NCBI GenBank assembly: GCA_018127085.1
Contig: CM030726.1
Coordinates: 248,001 to 312,000 of the forward strand
Reading direction: 5' to 3'
DNA: 64,000 nucleotides
From: Pneumocystis sp. 'macacae'
Lineage: Eukaryota; Ascomycota; Pneumocystomycetes; Pneumocystales; Pneumocystaceae
Part shown: piece by piece, positions 24,583-36,141 of the stretch
How the letters are laid out: each line of letters opens with the position of its first letter
How positions within the stretch are numbered: position 1 is the stretch's first letter
Notes under the pieces: generated by a model
The model's database searches: none
What the model saw: only the letters and a program-made list of their open reading frames with translations
What the model was told of the DNA's origin: nothing
Position numbers and translations under genes: made by a program

Positions 24583-27520
24583 GTGATGATGAATGAGACT
24601 AAAATTTTAAAAAATCCTGATATGACCAAGAATCCGTCATTTTTTGAGCAGAATAGTGTTTTTGCAGTAGATACAGTATCTGTAAAAGATGCACCATTTG
24701 AATTAGATATGTCAGTAGAAAATGTAATAGAATTTCAAAACAGTATGGTCTATAATTCTCCCAAGAATGAAAGTGAGATAAAAGGAGAAATATTTTCACA
24801 GTCAGAAGAGCATCAAGTAGAAAATAAGATGGAGCAAACATATTTGAATTTAACAAATAAGGATGTATATGCTAAAGAAAAGCATAAAGATAGATTTAGA
24901 TTGAAAACAGGACTATGTTATGATGTACGGATGCGATTTCATGCGACAATTAATCCAATTGATTTTCATCCTGAAGATCCTCGAAGAATTTATCGAATTT
25001 ATAAAGAAATAGCAGATGCTGGGCTTGTTAAATATTGTAAATGGTCGTGTTCAGACTCAAATGAAGATGAAATTATGCAGAGGATTTCTGCAAGGGAATT
25101 AACCCGTGAAGAAGCATTATTAGTTCATACAGAAAATCACTGGGATACTTTGCTTCAAACAGAAGGTAAAAATAATTTATAAACTTCTATACTACTCTAA
25201 AATCTTAAAGGAATGTCTTTGAGTGAGCTTATGTATTTTGAAAGTATTCATAATTCGGTTTATTTTAACAATGAATCTGCTTTTTGTGCTAGACTTTCTG
25301 CAGGTGGAACTATTGAAACATGTATAGCAGTTGCAGAAGAAAAAGTTCGAAATGCAATTGCAATAGTACGACCACCTGGTCACCATGCAGAATCAGATTG
25401 TGCTATGGGATTTTGCTTGTTTAGTAATGTAGCAATTGCTGCTAAATGCGTTTTTCAGAAATTTTCTAATATTCAACGTATTTTAATTTTAGACTGGTTT
25501 TTAGAATATCTTTAATTATATCAATTCCTAACTATTTTAATAGGGACGTCCACCATGGTAATTTAAGTCTAAATGTTTTTTTTTCTAAACGTTAAAGGAA
25601 ATGGAACACAAAGAGTTTTTTATGATGATGATTCCGTACTTTATATATCTTTGCATAGGTATGAAGACGGAAGATTTTATCCCGGATCTAAATATGGTAA
25701 CTATGATAAAGTTGGCACCGGAAAAGGACTCGGAAAGTTAGTTAAGTATTATTTTTTATTTAAATATAACAAATTAGAACTGTTAATATTCCATGGCCAT
25801 GTAAGGGAATGGGTGATAGTGATTATATATATGCTTTTCAAAAAGTTGTTTTGCCTATTGCATACGAATATAACCCTAATATGGTGATAAGTATATATAT
25901 ATATATATAAGAAAAATCTTTTGCGTATTATAGTTTCTTCCGGATTTGACGCTGCTATGGGCGATGAAATTGGCGAATGTTTTGTCACGCCTGTTGGATA
26001 TGCTCATATGACTCAGATGCTTATGGGGTTGGCTCAAGGAAAATTAGTAACAGTATTAGAGGTCATTTAATATATATTATTATTGTTTTTCCTAATATGT
26101 ATAAGGGTGGTTATAATCTTGATTCGATATCAAAATCTGCTTTGGCTGTAACAAAAATTTTAATTGGGGAGCCTCCTCCAGAATTAAAAATAACTAAAGC
26201 TAGCGATGCTTGTATTCAAACGATACAAAAAGTTATATCAGAGCATTCAAAATATTGGAATTGTATGACTCCTAGGCATTTGGAATTGAGTAAATTTATA
26301 AATTTATAATTTTTAAAATTAATTTTTTAGGTTTAGAGTCACCTACTATTAAAAGATTAGATGGTAAAATATATTTATGTTAAAAAGCATTCCTATAATA
26401 AAAATAAGATGTTATCCGATGTTATCAAACAAAAAAATTGTTTGAAAAGTGGCAAATGATAGCATTACCTGTAATTAAAGAGTCGATTTCGTTCTTTGAA
26501 AATCAAATAATCTGCACGTATATTATATTTTTATAAAGCTTATTCCGTTCTAATCAACATTTAGAAAAGATTTTTATAAAGTAGAAACTCTTGTTGTTAT
26601 TGTTCATGATACGTATGTTTTTTTATAAACGAGTTCATGAACTAATTAATAGTCTTGATGTTATTGGATATTTTGAAGCCTCAGTAAATAAAATAAACTT
26701 GCATAATTCATTTTTAGTATGTTAATTTCAATTTGAAAATTTTCTGATCTTGTTAGATTGATTCTCTTAATTTATATATTGATTGGGCTATTAAAAATCA
26801 CTATGGTCTTATGGACGTTAATATTTTTCCCCCTTTAAATAAATTGAATGTAGAAAAATAAACATTTTCTAAAATACAGTCTTAATATTTTTAGGATGAT
26901 TCGTATAATTTAACATCAATTATCCGAGAACTTTGTATTTATATATGGGATAACCATTTAGAGTAAAAAAACATTCTATAATTTAAGGAATTAATCTTTT
27001 AGAATGGTGGATGCAAAAAATATAATTTTTATTGGAGTTGGACAAGGCTGTCAAGGATTTATTCATTTAATGGAGTATCGAGGTAATTTTTTATTTCATT
27101 TTTTTCTTTCAAATTTTTTTTAAAATCTTTTCTCTTAGATATTTATAATCGTGTCGATGCAATTATACAATTTTATGGTAGTAACCCTTTAAAAGCCGTT
27201 TCAGGATTAAATGATGAGATTTCTGATTGGTATTTCAAAGTAACATATTTCTCTTTCATATTTTTAGAAGGAACTAAGTTATGTAAAGCATTCTCTTGTA
27301 CTGACAAGTAATGATCATCCTGTATGGAGCCTTCCTAAGCGTGTTAAAAAGAAATTTGGAAAAGTTATGAGATCTGGTTTATTTTCAATTTTATTATTGA
27401 CTTTTATTAACCAAAAAAGATAACAATGAAATGAGCAAAATACTTTCCGATTCCTTTAGTAAAGTGTCTAATTTTCTATATAATATTTTAGGATCTAATA
27501 CCGCTATTGTGGATAATTAA
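24583..27520 (+). CDS. HDA1: Class II histone deacetylase Hda1/Clr3 with Arb2 domain
   Basis: Removes acetyl groups from histone lysines; Clr3 acts in heterochromatic silencing. The acidic N-terminus (from [13 protein letters not shown], three possible Met starts) precedes the catalytic domain. Visible there are [32 protein letters not shown] (active-site HH), [20 protein letters not shown] (zinc ligands), [49 protein letters not shown] and [14 protein letters not shown]. From about 26340 an Arb2-like alpha/beta-hydrolase-type tail follows ([40 protein letters not shown]) and ends NTAIVDN. At least 12 exons. All key catalytic residues are in place. Confidence 0.93.
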
Positions 27521-27682
27521 ATTTTTATTAAATTTTTGAAAGATATATTTCATATATTAAAAAATATTAAAAAATATTTATTATTTTATTTAAGATTTTA
27601 TTTAAGATTTTATTTATTTTATATTTTGATTTTTGCTTTTTTTTTTATTTTTATTATTTTAACACCATAAATTGATAGTCCA

Positions 27683-28469
27683 ATGGCCCAGGAAACTGAT
27701 ACTGAAGTAGATATTCTCTATGAGAATATTAAAAAAGCAAAAGATGTGCTTTATTGTGGAGGTATCTTGATTTTAATGTGTTTTATTAATAATAAATAAC
27801 TTAGTATGTTCTTTTCCTCCAGAGGTTTAAAAAAATATATTTTATAAAAAATTCTAATGAAGTTTAATTTTAGTATTGTGAATATGGAAATTCTAGTAAA
27901 AAATGTATGAAATGGCTTGAAAAGAATTATATAGATTTCTATAATAAACTTTATTCTGAAGGTTTTTATATTTGTTTAGAATTTTAATTGGTTTTTAATA
28001 AAAAAATAAAAAACAGAAATAATGTTAATTAAACAAGAAAATATGACTCTTGAAGAAAAGATGAAGATGGAGGAAGATATTAGGAAAAAAAATGCTAAAG
28101 AAGATGCTAAAGATGAGAAAAAAATGAGAAAAAATATGTCTTCAAAAGTAGTTATTAAAAGGATCGAAAGAAATAAAAAAAAATATGTTATTTCTATTCA
28201 GGGACTAGAGCTTTTTGCTATTGATATTAAAAAAGCAGCTAAGTTATTTGGAAAAAAATTTGCTACAGGAAGCAGCGTAATCAAAAATGCATCTGGATAT
28301 GATGAACTTGTTGTTCAAGGCGATTATATTGATGAGATATATAATTATATTATTGAAACATATCCAGAGGCAAGATATATTGTTTTTAGTTTTTATTCGT
28401 GTCTAAAATCTTCATTAGATACCAGAAACTAATATAGATTGTGTAAGAGATAAACAGAAAAAGAAATGA
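27683..28469 (+). CDS. TMA22: Translation machinery-associated protein 22 (DENR homologue)
   Basis: Forms with Tma20/MCTS1 a complex that recycles 40S subunits after termination. The N-terminal zinc-binding part is YCGVCSFPPEYCEYG with a nearby CMKWLEKN. A charged helix follows (EEKMKMEEDIRKK), then the SUI1 domain: VVIKRIERNKKKYVISIQGL, AAKLFGKKFATGSSVIKNAS and ELVVQGDYIDEIYNYI. The C-terminus IPETNIDCVRDKQKKK is reached only across an intron starting GC (28370-28418). Five exons; start ATG at 27683 gives MAQETDTEVDILYENIKKAK. Confidence 0.93.
28370..28418 (+). other. GC-AG intron in TMA22
   Basis: Codon GAG ends at 28369; the next bases GCAAGA... run to TTCATTAG at 28418, and the frame resumes ATA CCA GAA. 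Joined protein: ...ETYPE-IPETNIDC, the conserved DENR C-terminus. Branch-like GTCTAAAA lies 20 bases before the acceptor. Without splicing the frame gives ARYIVFSFYS and then a stop without the basic end. Confidence 0.8.
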
Positions 28470-30159
28470 ATACATACTACAAAGGGCTTTCTATTAACGT
28501 CATATAAAGTATATAATTATATTCTTTATATTCAATACATTATCTTTGATTTTTTTTCAAAAAAAAAAATTATACAAATATTATTTAAGAAATTATGATT
28601 TAGCTTATAAGTCAATAGTCTTTTTCAATTATGATTATTTTTTTCCTAAAGATAATATTTATTTTTAAAAACGGTAAAATAATATTTTAATTTAAAAGAT
28701 ATAAATATTATTTACATATAATTTAATATAATATTATCTAGATTCAGATATTAAATCTTTATAAAATGATTTTTGAAAAATATTTTTAAATACAAAAAGG
28801 AAATGTGGTTAATATATATTGTTAATTTTATTACATTTAGGTTAATATAAATTTTAAAACATCAATAAGCGAATTTAAAAAATAACAAATAACTCATTAA
28901 GATATTTATAAATTAAAAAATATTTGATCGATTCATTAAATATTTTTAATGATATATAATGGTATATATAAAAAAAGTATAAGTAAAATAATAAATATTA
29001 TAGATTATTTAAAAAAAAAATTGGAATTACTAGAAATAGAAAAAAGTAAAATATTTCTTAAAGAGATATAAATATAAATACATTATCTTTTACTTAATTA
29101 ATGAATATCCTTCAGAAAATCATAATTTAGAAAATCATTTATCTCTATTTTTTCCGAATAGATTAAATAAAATGTATAATATTTTAAAATGTTTTATTAT
29201 TTATATAAAGTTTTATTTAATAAATATCTCTGATAAGAGGGTAGTAGTTCTACATTTCATGTTTGCTCTATAATTAAATTTGAAAAATATTAATATTCTT
29301 ATTAAATAAGAATATTTTGAGAAAATTTAACTTCGTTTTTTTGAATAAATCTTTAATTTATGTATAAATTTTAAATTATTAACTTTTATTTAAAGAAAAA
29401 AATTATATACTTTCTTAATAAATAATATATTTATTTGTTCCATATCTATTAAAACTTTTATTTTCAAAGATTGTATAAGCATATTGGTATTTACAATAAA
29501 TTAAAACACAATTTTATAAATAATCTTTAATGATTCATTATATCTCAGTTTTATAAAATTTTTATATATAGATTTATTTTTCTTGTTTATATGGATTTAA
29601 GTGTATTAATCATTTGTTTTGCATTATTTTATAATAGATCAAAAAAAGGAAAAAGATATTTCTATATTTTTCTATGATGTTGAGAATTATAGTAACTTTT
29701 TCTTTTTTTATTATTCTGTATTTTTACATAAAAAAAGTTTGTTGTACTTTGAGGATATGTATAGATATTAATAAGCATTTTAATTATTTATAATAGGTAA
29801 AAGATATTTAATAATAAAAAATACTATAAAATATAATTTTAAATTCAATCTTATTGTAAATTCTATTAGTATATACTACTTTAAAGACTATATTAAGAGA
29901 TTAGATTATATGATTTTTAAAAACTGTTTATAATTTTAAAAATAATTTTTTTTAGAAAACTTAAATTTTTATCTTTATTATTAATAATTTTATAAATTTT
30001 TTATAAAAGCCATTCTTTTAAAAGTTATTTAATAATATTCAAAAAATATTTAAAAAGAATCAAAACGTATTTTTAATAAAAATTTCATTTTATCTATTTT
30101 TATTTAAATCCATGATTTTCACGATACACGCTGATATTTAACTTGGATAAACTATTATA
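28470..30159. other. Longest intergenic stretch, 1.7 kb, AT-rich
   Basis: No open frame, tRNA or snRNA seen. It contains a perfect 25-nt palindrome at 29292-29316 (AATATTCTTATT, central A, AATAAGAATATT). Part of it must be the CTP1 promoter. Confidence 0.55.
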
Positions 30160-32511
30160 ATGGATAAGGAACAAATAATTATAGATTTTTCGCTAGATAT
30201 CGATAATTTCAAGAAAAAACTATTAAATTTGACGTTCAATTGTAAAAAACTATTTTTTCCTAAAAAAAAACTAATCATTTAAAGACACAAATTTGCAAAA
30301 TCAGAAACTCCAAAAACTCTCAGAATATTGCATGGAATATCAAAGAACTATAGATCATCAAAACAAAATAATACAAGACTTGCTTAAAGAGGTTCTTTTT
30401 TCTTTTTTTTTTTGAAAAATTTATTTTTTAAATTAGAGACACAAAGAAATCCGGAAAATTAATGAATATCAAAACTATTTAAAAAGTTTATATCATAATA
30501 TATCCTTTGAAGAATTATGCGTTGATGAAGGAAACATATTAATGGACTATAGGTGGGTTTTTAAGTGTTCTTTTTCTAATTGAGAATATTAGTACTTATA
30601 TTAAAGCCTTTTGTAAAAAAAGTTCTCAATATAATATATTATTATTTTTTCTTCAGAGATATGAAAAAATGAAGCGTTCTTTATCCCATTTGTCCAAAAA
30701 ATATAGAAAAGAGAAAAGATTATGGAAAGAATATATAAATCGTGAATTAAATAAAAAAACAGAAGTTTTTGAATTATCAAAGAATGAAAATTCATCTTTG
30801 AAAGGAAAGATATTTTCAGATAAAGAAAATATTCAAAATCCATTCCTTTTGTCATCAATAAATAGTATAGATTCAAGTCTATCAAAGGCATCTTTAAGGA
30901 CTCCCGAACTTTTAAAAATGGCAAGCTCTTTGGAAATTGATACAAGTCCATCTTCATCGGCTTTATCTGATTATTTGGAAGAATGTGTCCTAGATAATCA
31001 AAAAAATACTTCTATAACTCAATATCCATATTATAATGATTCAACAACAGAAGATGAAAATGAAATATTGAAATTGTCTCAAGATTCCAAAGATCGGAAT
31101 TCAAAGATTAATGATTTAGAAATAAATAGGAAAAAAGGTATTTAGAGGACCTTAAGTTTCTAATATTTATAAAAATGTTATAGAAAAACCTATTTTATTT
31201 GAGCCTCTTATATGTAACAATACTTTGGAAATTAAGGATAATTCATCTCATATTAAAAGAGATAAGGATAATTTTTTAAGATATTTTTCTGTAAAAAATA
31301 CTCAAATTCCTAAAGTAAGATTTATTTATTTTTATATAGAATTCATTTTTATTCTAATTATATTAAGAATACAGTTGAGAATTGTTATACAAAACCATTA
31401 TTAATTGACAAAAAAAACGCAATATCGCATATATCTAATTTCTTATTAACATTTAAAACAAATACTAAATCCCTATGTCAAAATAATAAACCATCTTATG
31501 AAAAAGGTTAATATATCAAAATTTAATTTTTGTCTTAGAACTAATAATACTGAAGATAAAGATGAAAACATTCCATTTAAAATTATTTCTATTTCTAATG
31601 AACCTCAATCTTCAATTTTTAATATTACTCAATTATTAGTTGATGAAACTAATGATGTTTTAAAAAAAAATAATGCTTCTATTGATGTATCATCTATTTA
31701 AACGGAATTTTACAAAAACTAAAGTTACTTAGATTAGTAATCTAACATCAGAATCGTTAAAAAAAAAAAATAGTTTGTCACAAATGAAACCATTTAAAAA
31801 TAAAGAGGTTCTACATGATAACACTGTTATTAAAAAAGATAGTTATGATATAAAAACAAGCTTAAAGCGCCGATTTTCAACTGAATATGATGAAAACAAA
31901 AAATTACATAAAAATTCTAAATTTATTTGTAATTTAAATTCCAACACCAAAGGTTTAGGAAGATATTCAAGGTTTGTGAAAAAATAAAGGTTTAAAAACA
32001 AATTCATTAATATGTTTTAAGAGCTTTTAAGAGTACAGAAAAATGTTTGGATGATTATATTATCAATTTAGACAGAAATAACAATATTCCCTATGCTTAT
32101 GATGAGGTAGTTAGGGGAAAGGAGTCAAGAAAACACCTTCTTGCTTGTGCATGTGACAATTGTATTAAGGTTTACCTTTTTTTTAAATGACAATATTAAT
32201 ATATTATTCAGTTTTTTGAAGCACATGGTCCTATCGCCACAATTCCTAAGCCAAAATGGAGATCACCCTCAAAAGAGAAAGTGCATTTAGAATCAAATAG
32301 AAAACATATTTATGAAAATCTTCAGCAAGTTTCTAGACATAGAGCAGCTTTTTTTCGTGCAAAAACACCTCCTGGGTTTTGGGAATCTGATTTTCCAAAT
32401 ACGCAACAAGAGCAAGAATATAGAAAACAAGCAGAAATACAAAATCGTGAAAGACTTAAGGAACGAGAGCTTGAAGCTGAGAGAGGAGGAAGATGGAAAA
32501 AACGACTATGA
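30160..32511 (+). CDS. CTP1: DNA end-resection factor Ctp1/CtIP/Sae2
   Basis: Cofactor of the Mre11 complex that starts resection of DNA double-strand breaks. N-terminus MDKEQIIIDFSLDIDNFKKK begins a coiled coil expected to oligomerise the protein; exons 30290-30560 continue heptads. The middle (30669-31990) is long, Ser/Asn-rich and poorly conserved. The C-terminal family domain is clear: VVRGKESRKHLLACACDNCI (CxCxxC-type cluster), then KFFEAHGPIATIPKPKWRSP, VSRHRAAFFRAKTPPGFWES (the RHR and PPGFW motifs that bind DNA) and DFPNTQQEQEYRKQ, ending GGRWKKRL. Exon joins in the low-complexity middle are uncertain. The domain makes the identity firm. Confidence 0.9.
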
Positions 32512-32788
32512 TATGTATTTATCTTTTTGATAATATTTATCATGTAAAGAATAAATAATTTTTTAGAAAAAATATAGAACATTTCTAACATATTTTTATT
32601 TATTTTCTTTATTTTTCTTTAAACAAAAATAATTTATCACTTGTATATTTTTATGTCCGATTAATTTATTCAATTTTTTTAATTTAAAAGTATAAATATT
32701 ATTAAAATTTGAAATAAATATTAGCGTAAAAAGAGTGTTTTAAACCCAAAAATATTCTATTCTTTTCTACAGCTAATATTAAATAAAA

Positions 32789-33448
32789 ATGACAAATGAT
32801 AAAGAAATATATATTATCCGACATGCACAGGCAGTGCACAATAAAACTAAAAATTACAATTTAAAAGACCCTGAATTAACAGGTTATTTTATAGACTTTA
32901 TTTCTTTTGTTTTTTTTTAAAAAAATCCAATAGAATTTGGCAAAGATCAAGCAAAATTGCTTTTATTACATTATGATCACTTGAAAGAATTTGACTTAAT
33001 CATTTCTTCACCAATGCGTCGAGCAATTGAAACAGTATTGATTGCATTTGATGGTTTTTTGTCTTTAAGAAACTCTAAAAATACACATCATAAATCAATT
33101 CCATTGATTATACTTCCTGAGCTTCAAGAAATCTCTAATCGTAATTGTGATACATGTTCATCCTTAGAAGATCTTCAATCTCAATTTCCATATTTAGATT
33201 TTAGTTTTTGTACTGGAAATTGGCTTTTAAAAACCGGTTTTTTTTCATATGAACCAAGTATGATTGAAAAAAGGGCATCCTGGGTACGGGACTGGGTTTC
33301 TGATAGGCATGAGCAGAAAATAGTTCTTGTATCTCATATGGAATTTATAAAATATCTTGTAGATTGTTCAAAACCCTGGGCTAATCTTGAAATTAAGAAA
33401 TTTACTCTTGGTCCTGGAAATATTTTCAAACCAGTTAATTTTCAGTAG
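32789..33448 (+). CDS. Histidine phosphatase superfamily protein (phosphoglycerate mutase-like)
   Basis: Two exons. MTNDKEIYIIRHAQAVHN carries the catalytic RH of the family (RHA here instead of the usual RHG, as in fungal Pmu1-like proteins). DLIISSPMRRAIETVLIAFD holds the second conserved Arg, PELQEISNRNCDTCSSLEDL the usual Glu, and IVLVSHMEFIKYLVD the second catalytic His. About 200 residues. Relatives include yeast YKR043C and PMU1. The substrate cannot be inferred. Upstream gene CTP1 ends 277 bp before. Confidence 0.87.
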
Positions 33449-33745
33449 AAAAAGAAAACAAAAAATACGGCAAAAATATATAAGGTATCTTAAACAGTGT
33501 TTCTAATTCTTTTTAAATTTCTTAAATATAACTAATATACTAGAAAATCCATTTTCTAATGTTTTTAAAATGAAAAATAATTAATCTATTCTTTCAGATT
33601 TATAAAGGGTTTATGGTTAAATCATAGATTTTATGGAATCTTTTTTTACAGTTTTTTTTCTACATTTTCATATAATTATTCTCAACTGTTTTCTGCGTTT
33701 TCAAATTTGATTTCGATTCATTTCAACGTCATCAAAAAACTAAAA

Positions 33746-35048
33746 ATGAGAAAGCCACCAGATACAAGCCTCCGACAACAAAGATTGCGAGCATGGAATC
33801 CAATTTTAACGCCCAAAACAGTTTTGCCTATTTTCTTTTTTCTCGGCTTTCTTTTTACGCCATTAGGTGTGGGTTTATTGTATTTTTCATCTCAAGTAAG
33901 AGAATGCTTTAAAATTCACTATTAATAAAAAAGGTCCATGAAGTATCAATAGATTACACGTATTGTGAAGATATTGCTCAAAAGAACTTCTCAAAAATTC
34001 CAAACAAATTCGTTCAAACAGCATTTTCATCGTCAGAAACATCGACAGTTCAATGGAAGAAATATAAAAATAAAAACTCATTCTACCCAACAAAAGAGAC
34101 TATTTGCGTAATTAATCTAGAAATACCTGTTGATCTTCGTCCACCTGTTTTTATTTATTATCGTTTAACAAACTTCTATCAAAATCATCGAAGATATGTA
34201 AAAAGCGTAAGTCGAGATCAATTACTTGGATTACCAAAGACTGCGGAAGAATTACTGCGTGCAGATGATTGTAATCCACTTGTTGTAAATGAACAAGGTC
34301 GACCAATATACCCATGTGGATTAGTAGCAAATTCACTTTTTAATGGTATTATCTATTGTGTATTTAATGGTTAATATAACTCTTGTATAGACACAATTGG
34401 CATACCGAAAAAAATTGAATCTCAAGAACTCAGAGTGCTTTATTCTATGACTAATAAGGGTATTTCATGGGCATCGGATAAAAAAATATATAAAAAAACA
34501 TTATATCAACCATTAGACGTTGTACCACCCCCTAACTGGATACTACGATATCCAAATGGCTATAATGAAACAAATTTCCCAAATATCAATGATTGGGAAG
34601 AATTCCACGTATGGATGAAAACAGCAGGACTACCAACATTTGAAAAATTGGTTTTAAGAAATGACATTGATACAATGAAGGCAGGAACTTATGAAATTGA
34701 AATTGCAATGCGTATGGAACTGGGCATTAAGACTAGTATAAGGCTAACTTGAGTAGATTTTCCAGTGACCAAGTATAATGGTAGTAAAATGATAATTATC
34801 TCAACTCGTTCAATAATCGGAGGACGAAATCCATTCCTCGGCACTGCATATATTTCTACTGGTGCGATAAGCATAGTTGTAGGAATGTTGTTTACAATTT
34901 GCCATTTAATTCGACCAAGGTTCAATAACAATATTAGATTTGTATTAAATTGACTAACTGTAATAGAAAACTTGGCGATCATAGATACCTTTCCTGGAAT
35001 CAAACACCACCTCAGTCAAGATATCGAAGAGAAAGAATACTTTTTTAA
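33746..35048 (+). CDS. CDC50: CDC50/LEM3-family flippase beta subunit
   Basis: Non-catalytic partner of P4-ATPases, needed for lipid flipping and ER exit. Two membrane spans: [20 protein letters not shown] near the N-terminus and [20 protein letters not shown] near the C-terminus. The large lumenal domain contains [53 protein letters not shown] (conserved Cys pair), [12 protein letters not shown] and [17 protein letters not shown]. Splicing of 34715-34759 joins EIEIAM to [17 protein letters not shown], and a last intron joins IRPR to [18 protein letters not shown]. Ends only 22 bp before the convergent SWS1 stop. Confidence 0.94.
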
Positions 35049-35070
35049 ATGTTTATTTATTGCTTTAATT

Positions 35071-35628
35071 TTATTGTATGGAGCGGAAAATAAGTTCCTC
35101 CTTACTAATTAGCTTTTCTAAGACATTGCGACGTATCCAGAGCCCACGTCCTATTAATACACATGCTAATAAATGCTTGCAAATCGGTATAGGATGCCCA
35201 AGAATACATCCGCCCCAGAAACCTCCAGGTATCATAATAGTCCGATCCCATGTGATATCGTAATCATTATTAAATGCCGAAAATATGAATTCTGGGCATG
35301 AACAATACCATGCTGATGTTCTTACTTCGTATTGATGCTTTTGATTCTTTTTAAAAATGCTTGTAGTATCCTGGTCATCAACAGCATCGAAAACATAGTA
35401 AATTTGTCGCTGGCTCTGCAATTGTTGATTGAAAGCCGGTTCCCAGTAACATGCAATAATGCGTTTCTCATCAAGTAAATCTAATGCAAGTAGAAATGTA
35501 TCTTTAAAAAGATAATAAAGCGAAATAGCCACATTGCGATCCAAAACTGATGTATCTTCTGTTAATTCAACTGACGAGAAACGGTCAATCAGCATTGCTG
35601 CAACCGTTTCAATTGATAATTCTTCCAT
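35071..35628 (-). CDS. SWS1: SWIM-domain recombination protein Sws1/Shu2/ZSWIM7 family
   Basis: Shu-complex subunit that promotes Rad51-dependent recombination. Intronless, 185 codons, beginning MEELSIETVAAMLIDRFSS. LLALDLLDEKRIIACYWEPA is followed by YEVRTSAWYCSCPEFIFSAF and PIPICKHLLACVLIGRGLWI, giving the SWIM zinc ligands CxC...CxH. The insert between the Cys pair and the CKH is longer than in the human protein. Being intronless is unusual here. Transcribed towards CDC50; the two stops are 22 bp apart, so 3' ends overlap. Confidence 0.82.
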   Translation of the reverse strand: MEELSIETVAAMLIDRFSSVELTEDTSVLDRNVAISLYYLFKDTFLLALDLLDEKRIIACYWEPAFNQQLQSQRQIYYVFDAVDDQDTTSIFKKNQKHQYEVRTSAWYCSCPEFIFSAFNNDYDITWDRTIMIPGGFWGGCILGHPIPICKHLLACVLIGRGLWIRRNVLEKLISKEELIFRSIQ

Positions 35629-36141
35629 GTAAATACCAGGTATAATTAAAACTATCTATTTTCGCCGATATTGTCTTGGTATCTTTTATTACTTAGTCTA
35701 TTACTATTACATTAGTCATGCAAGGCTATTTTAAGTATTCTACTTGTGTTTTATATAGTATTATTAATTTCTACTGAACCAAGTCTTCTATAAATTTCAG
35801 ATATAATTCAAAAAGAGGTTCGAAAATATATGAAAGATGCCAAGAACTTTTTTTGAAAACAAAAATTTCCCATAAACCAAGCTCACAAATCTACATTTAA
35901 TTTTTGAAACGATTCTAACCGAAGTACATTCCTGAAATATAAATTGAAATTATAGCCCTAACTTTATGTCTTAGCCCTAAACCTGGTATTTACTCATAAA
36001 TCTGACTAAGTTAATCAAAATCATATGAAATAAAGATGTTTAGTTTATAAATATATATATAATTTCAAAATATATTCTTATACATTTTTAATGTATCTTT
36101 GTTTTTTTATTATATGCTTCATATTATTGGGAAAGCTTATC
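35629..36141. other. SWS1 promoter region, no gene seen
   Basis: 513 bp between the SWS1 start and the NDK1 stop. AGCCCTAA occurs twice (about 35954 and 35973), similar to telobox-type promoter elements. Otherwise AT-rich. Confidence 0.5.

Noticed and set aside
29292..29316. 25-nt palindrome as a functional element
   Set aside because: Composed almost only of A and T in a 1.7-kb AT-rich spacer; likely by chance, so noted only in the feature list.
30669..31990. A separate Ser/Asn-rich gene between 30.7 and 32.0 kb
   Set aside because: It lies in line between the coiled-coil start and the clear CtIP C-terminal domain; best read as the disordered middle of CTP1.
35806..35850. Possible tRNA B-box (AGGTTCGAAA)
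   Set aside because: No A-box, no acceptor stem and no cloverleaf could be drawn around it.
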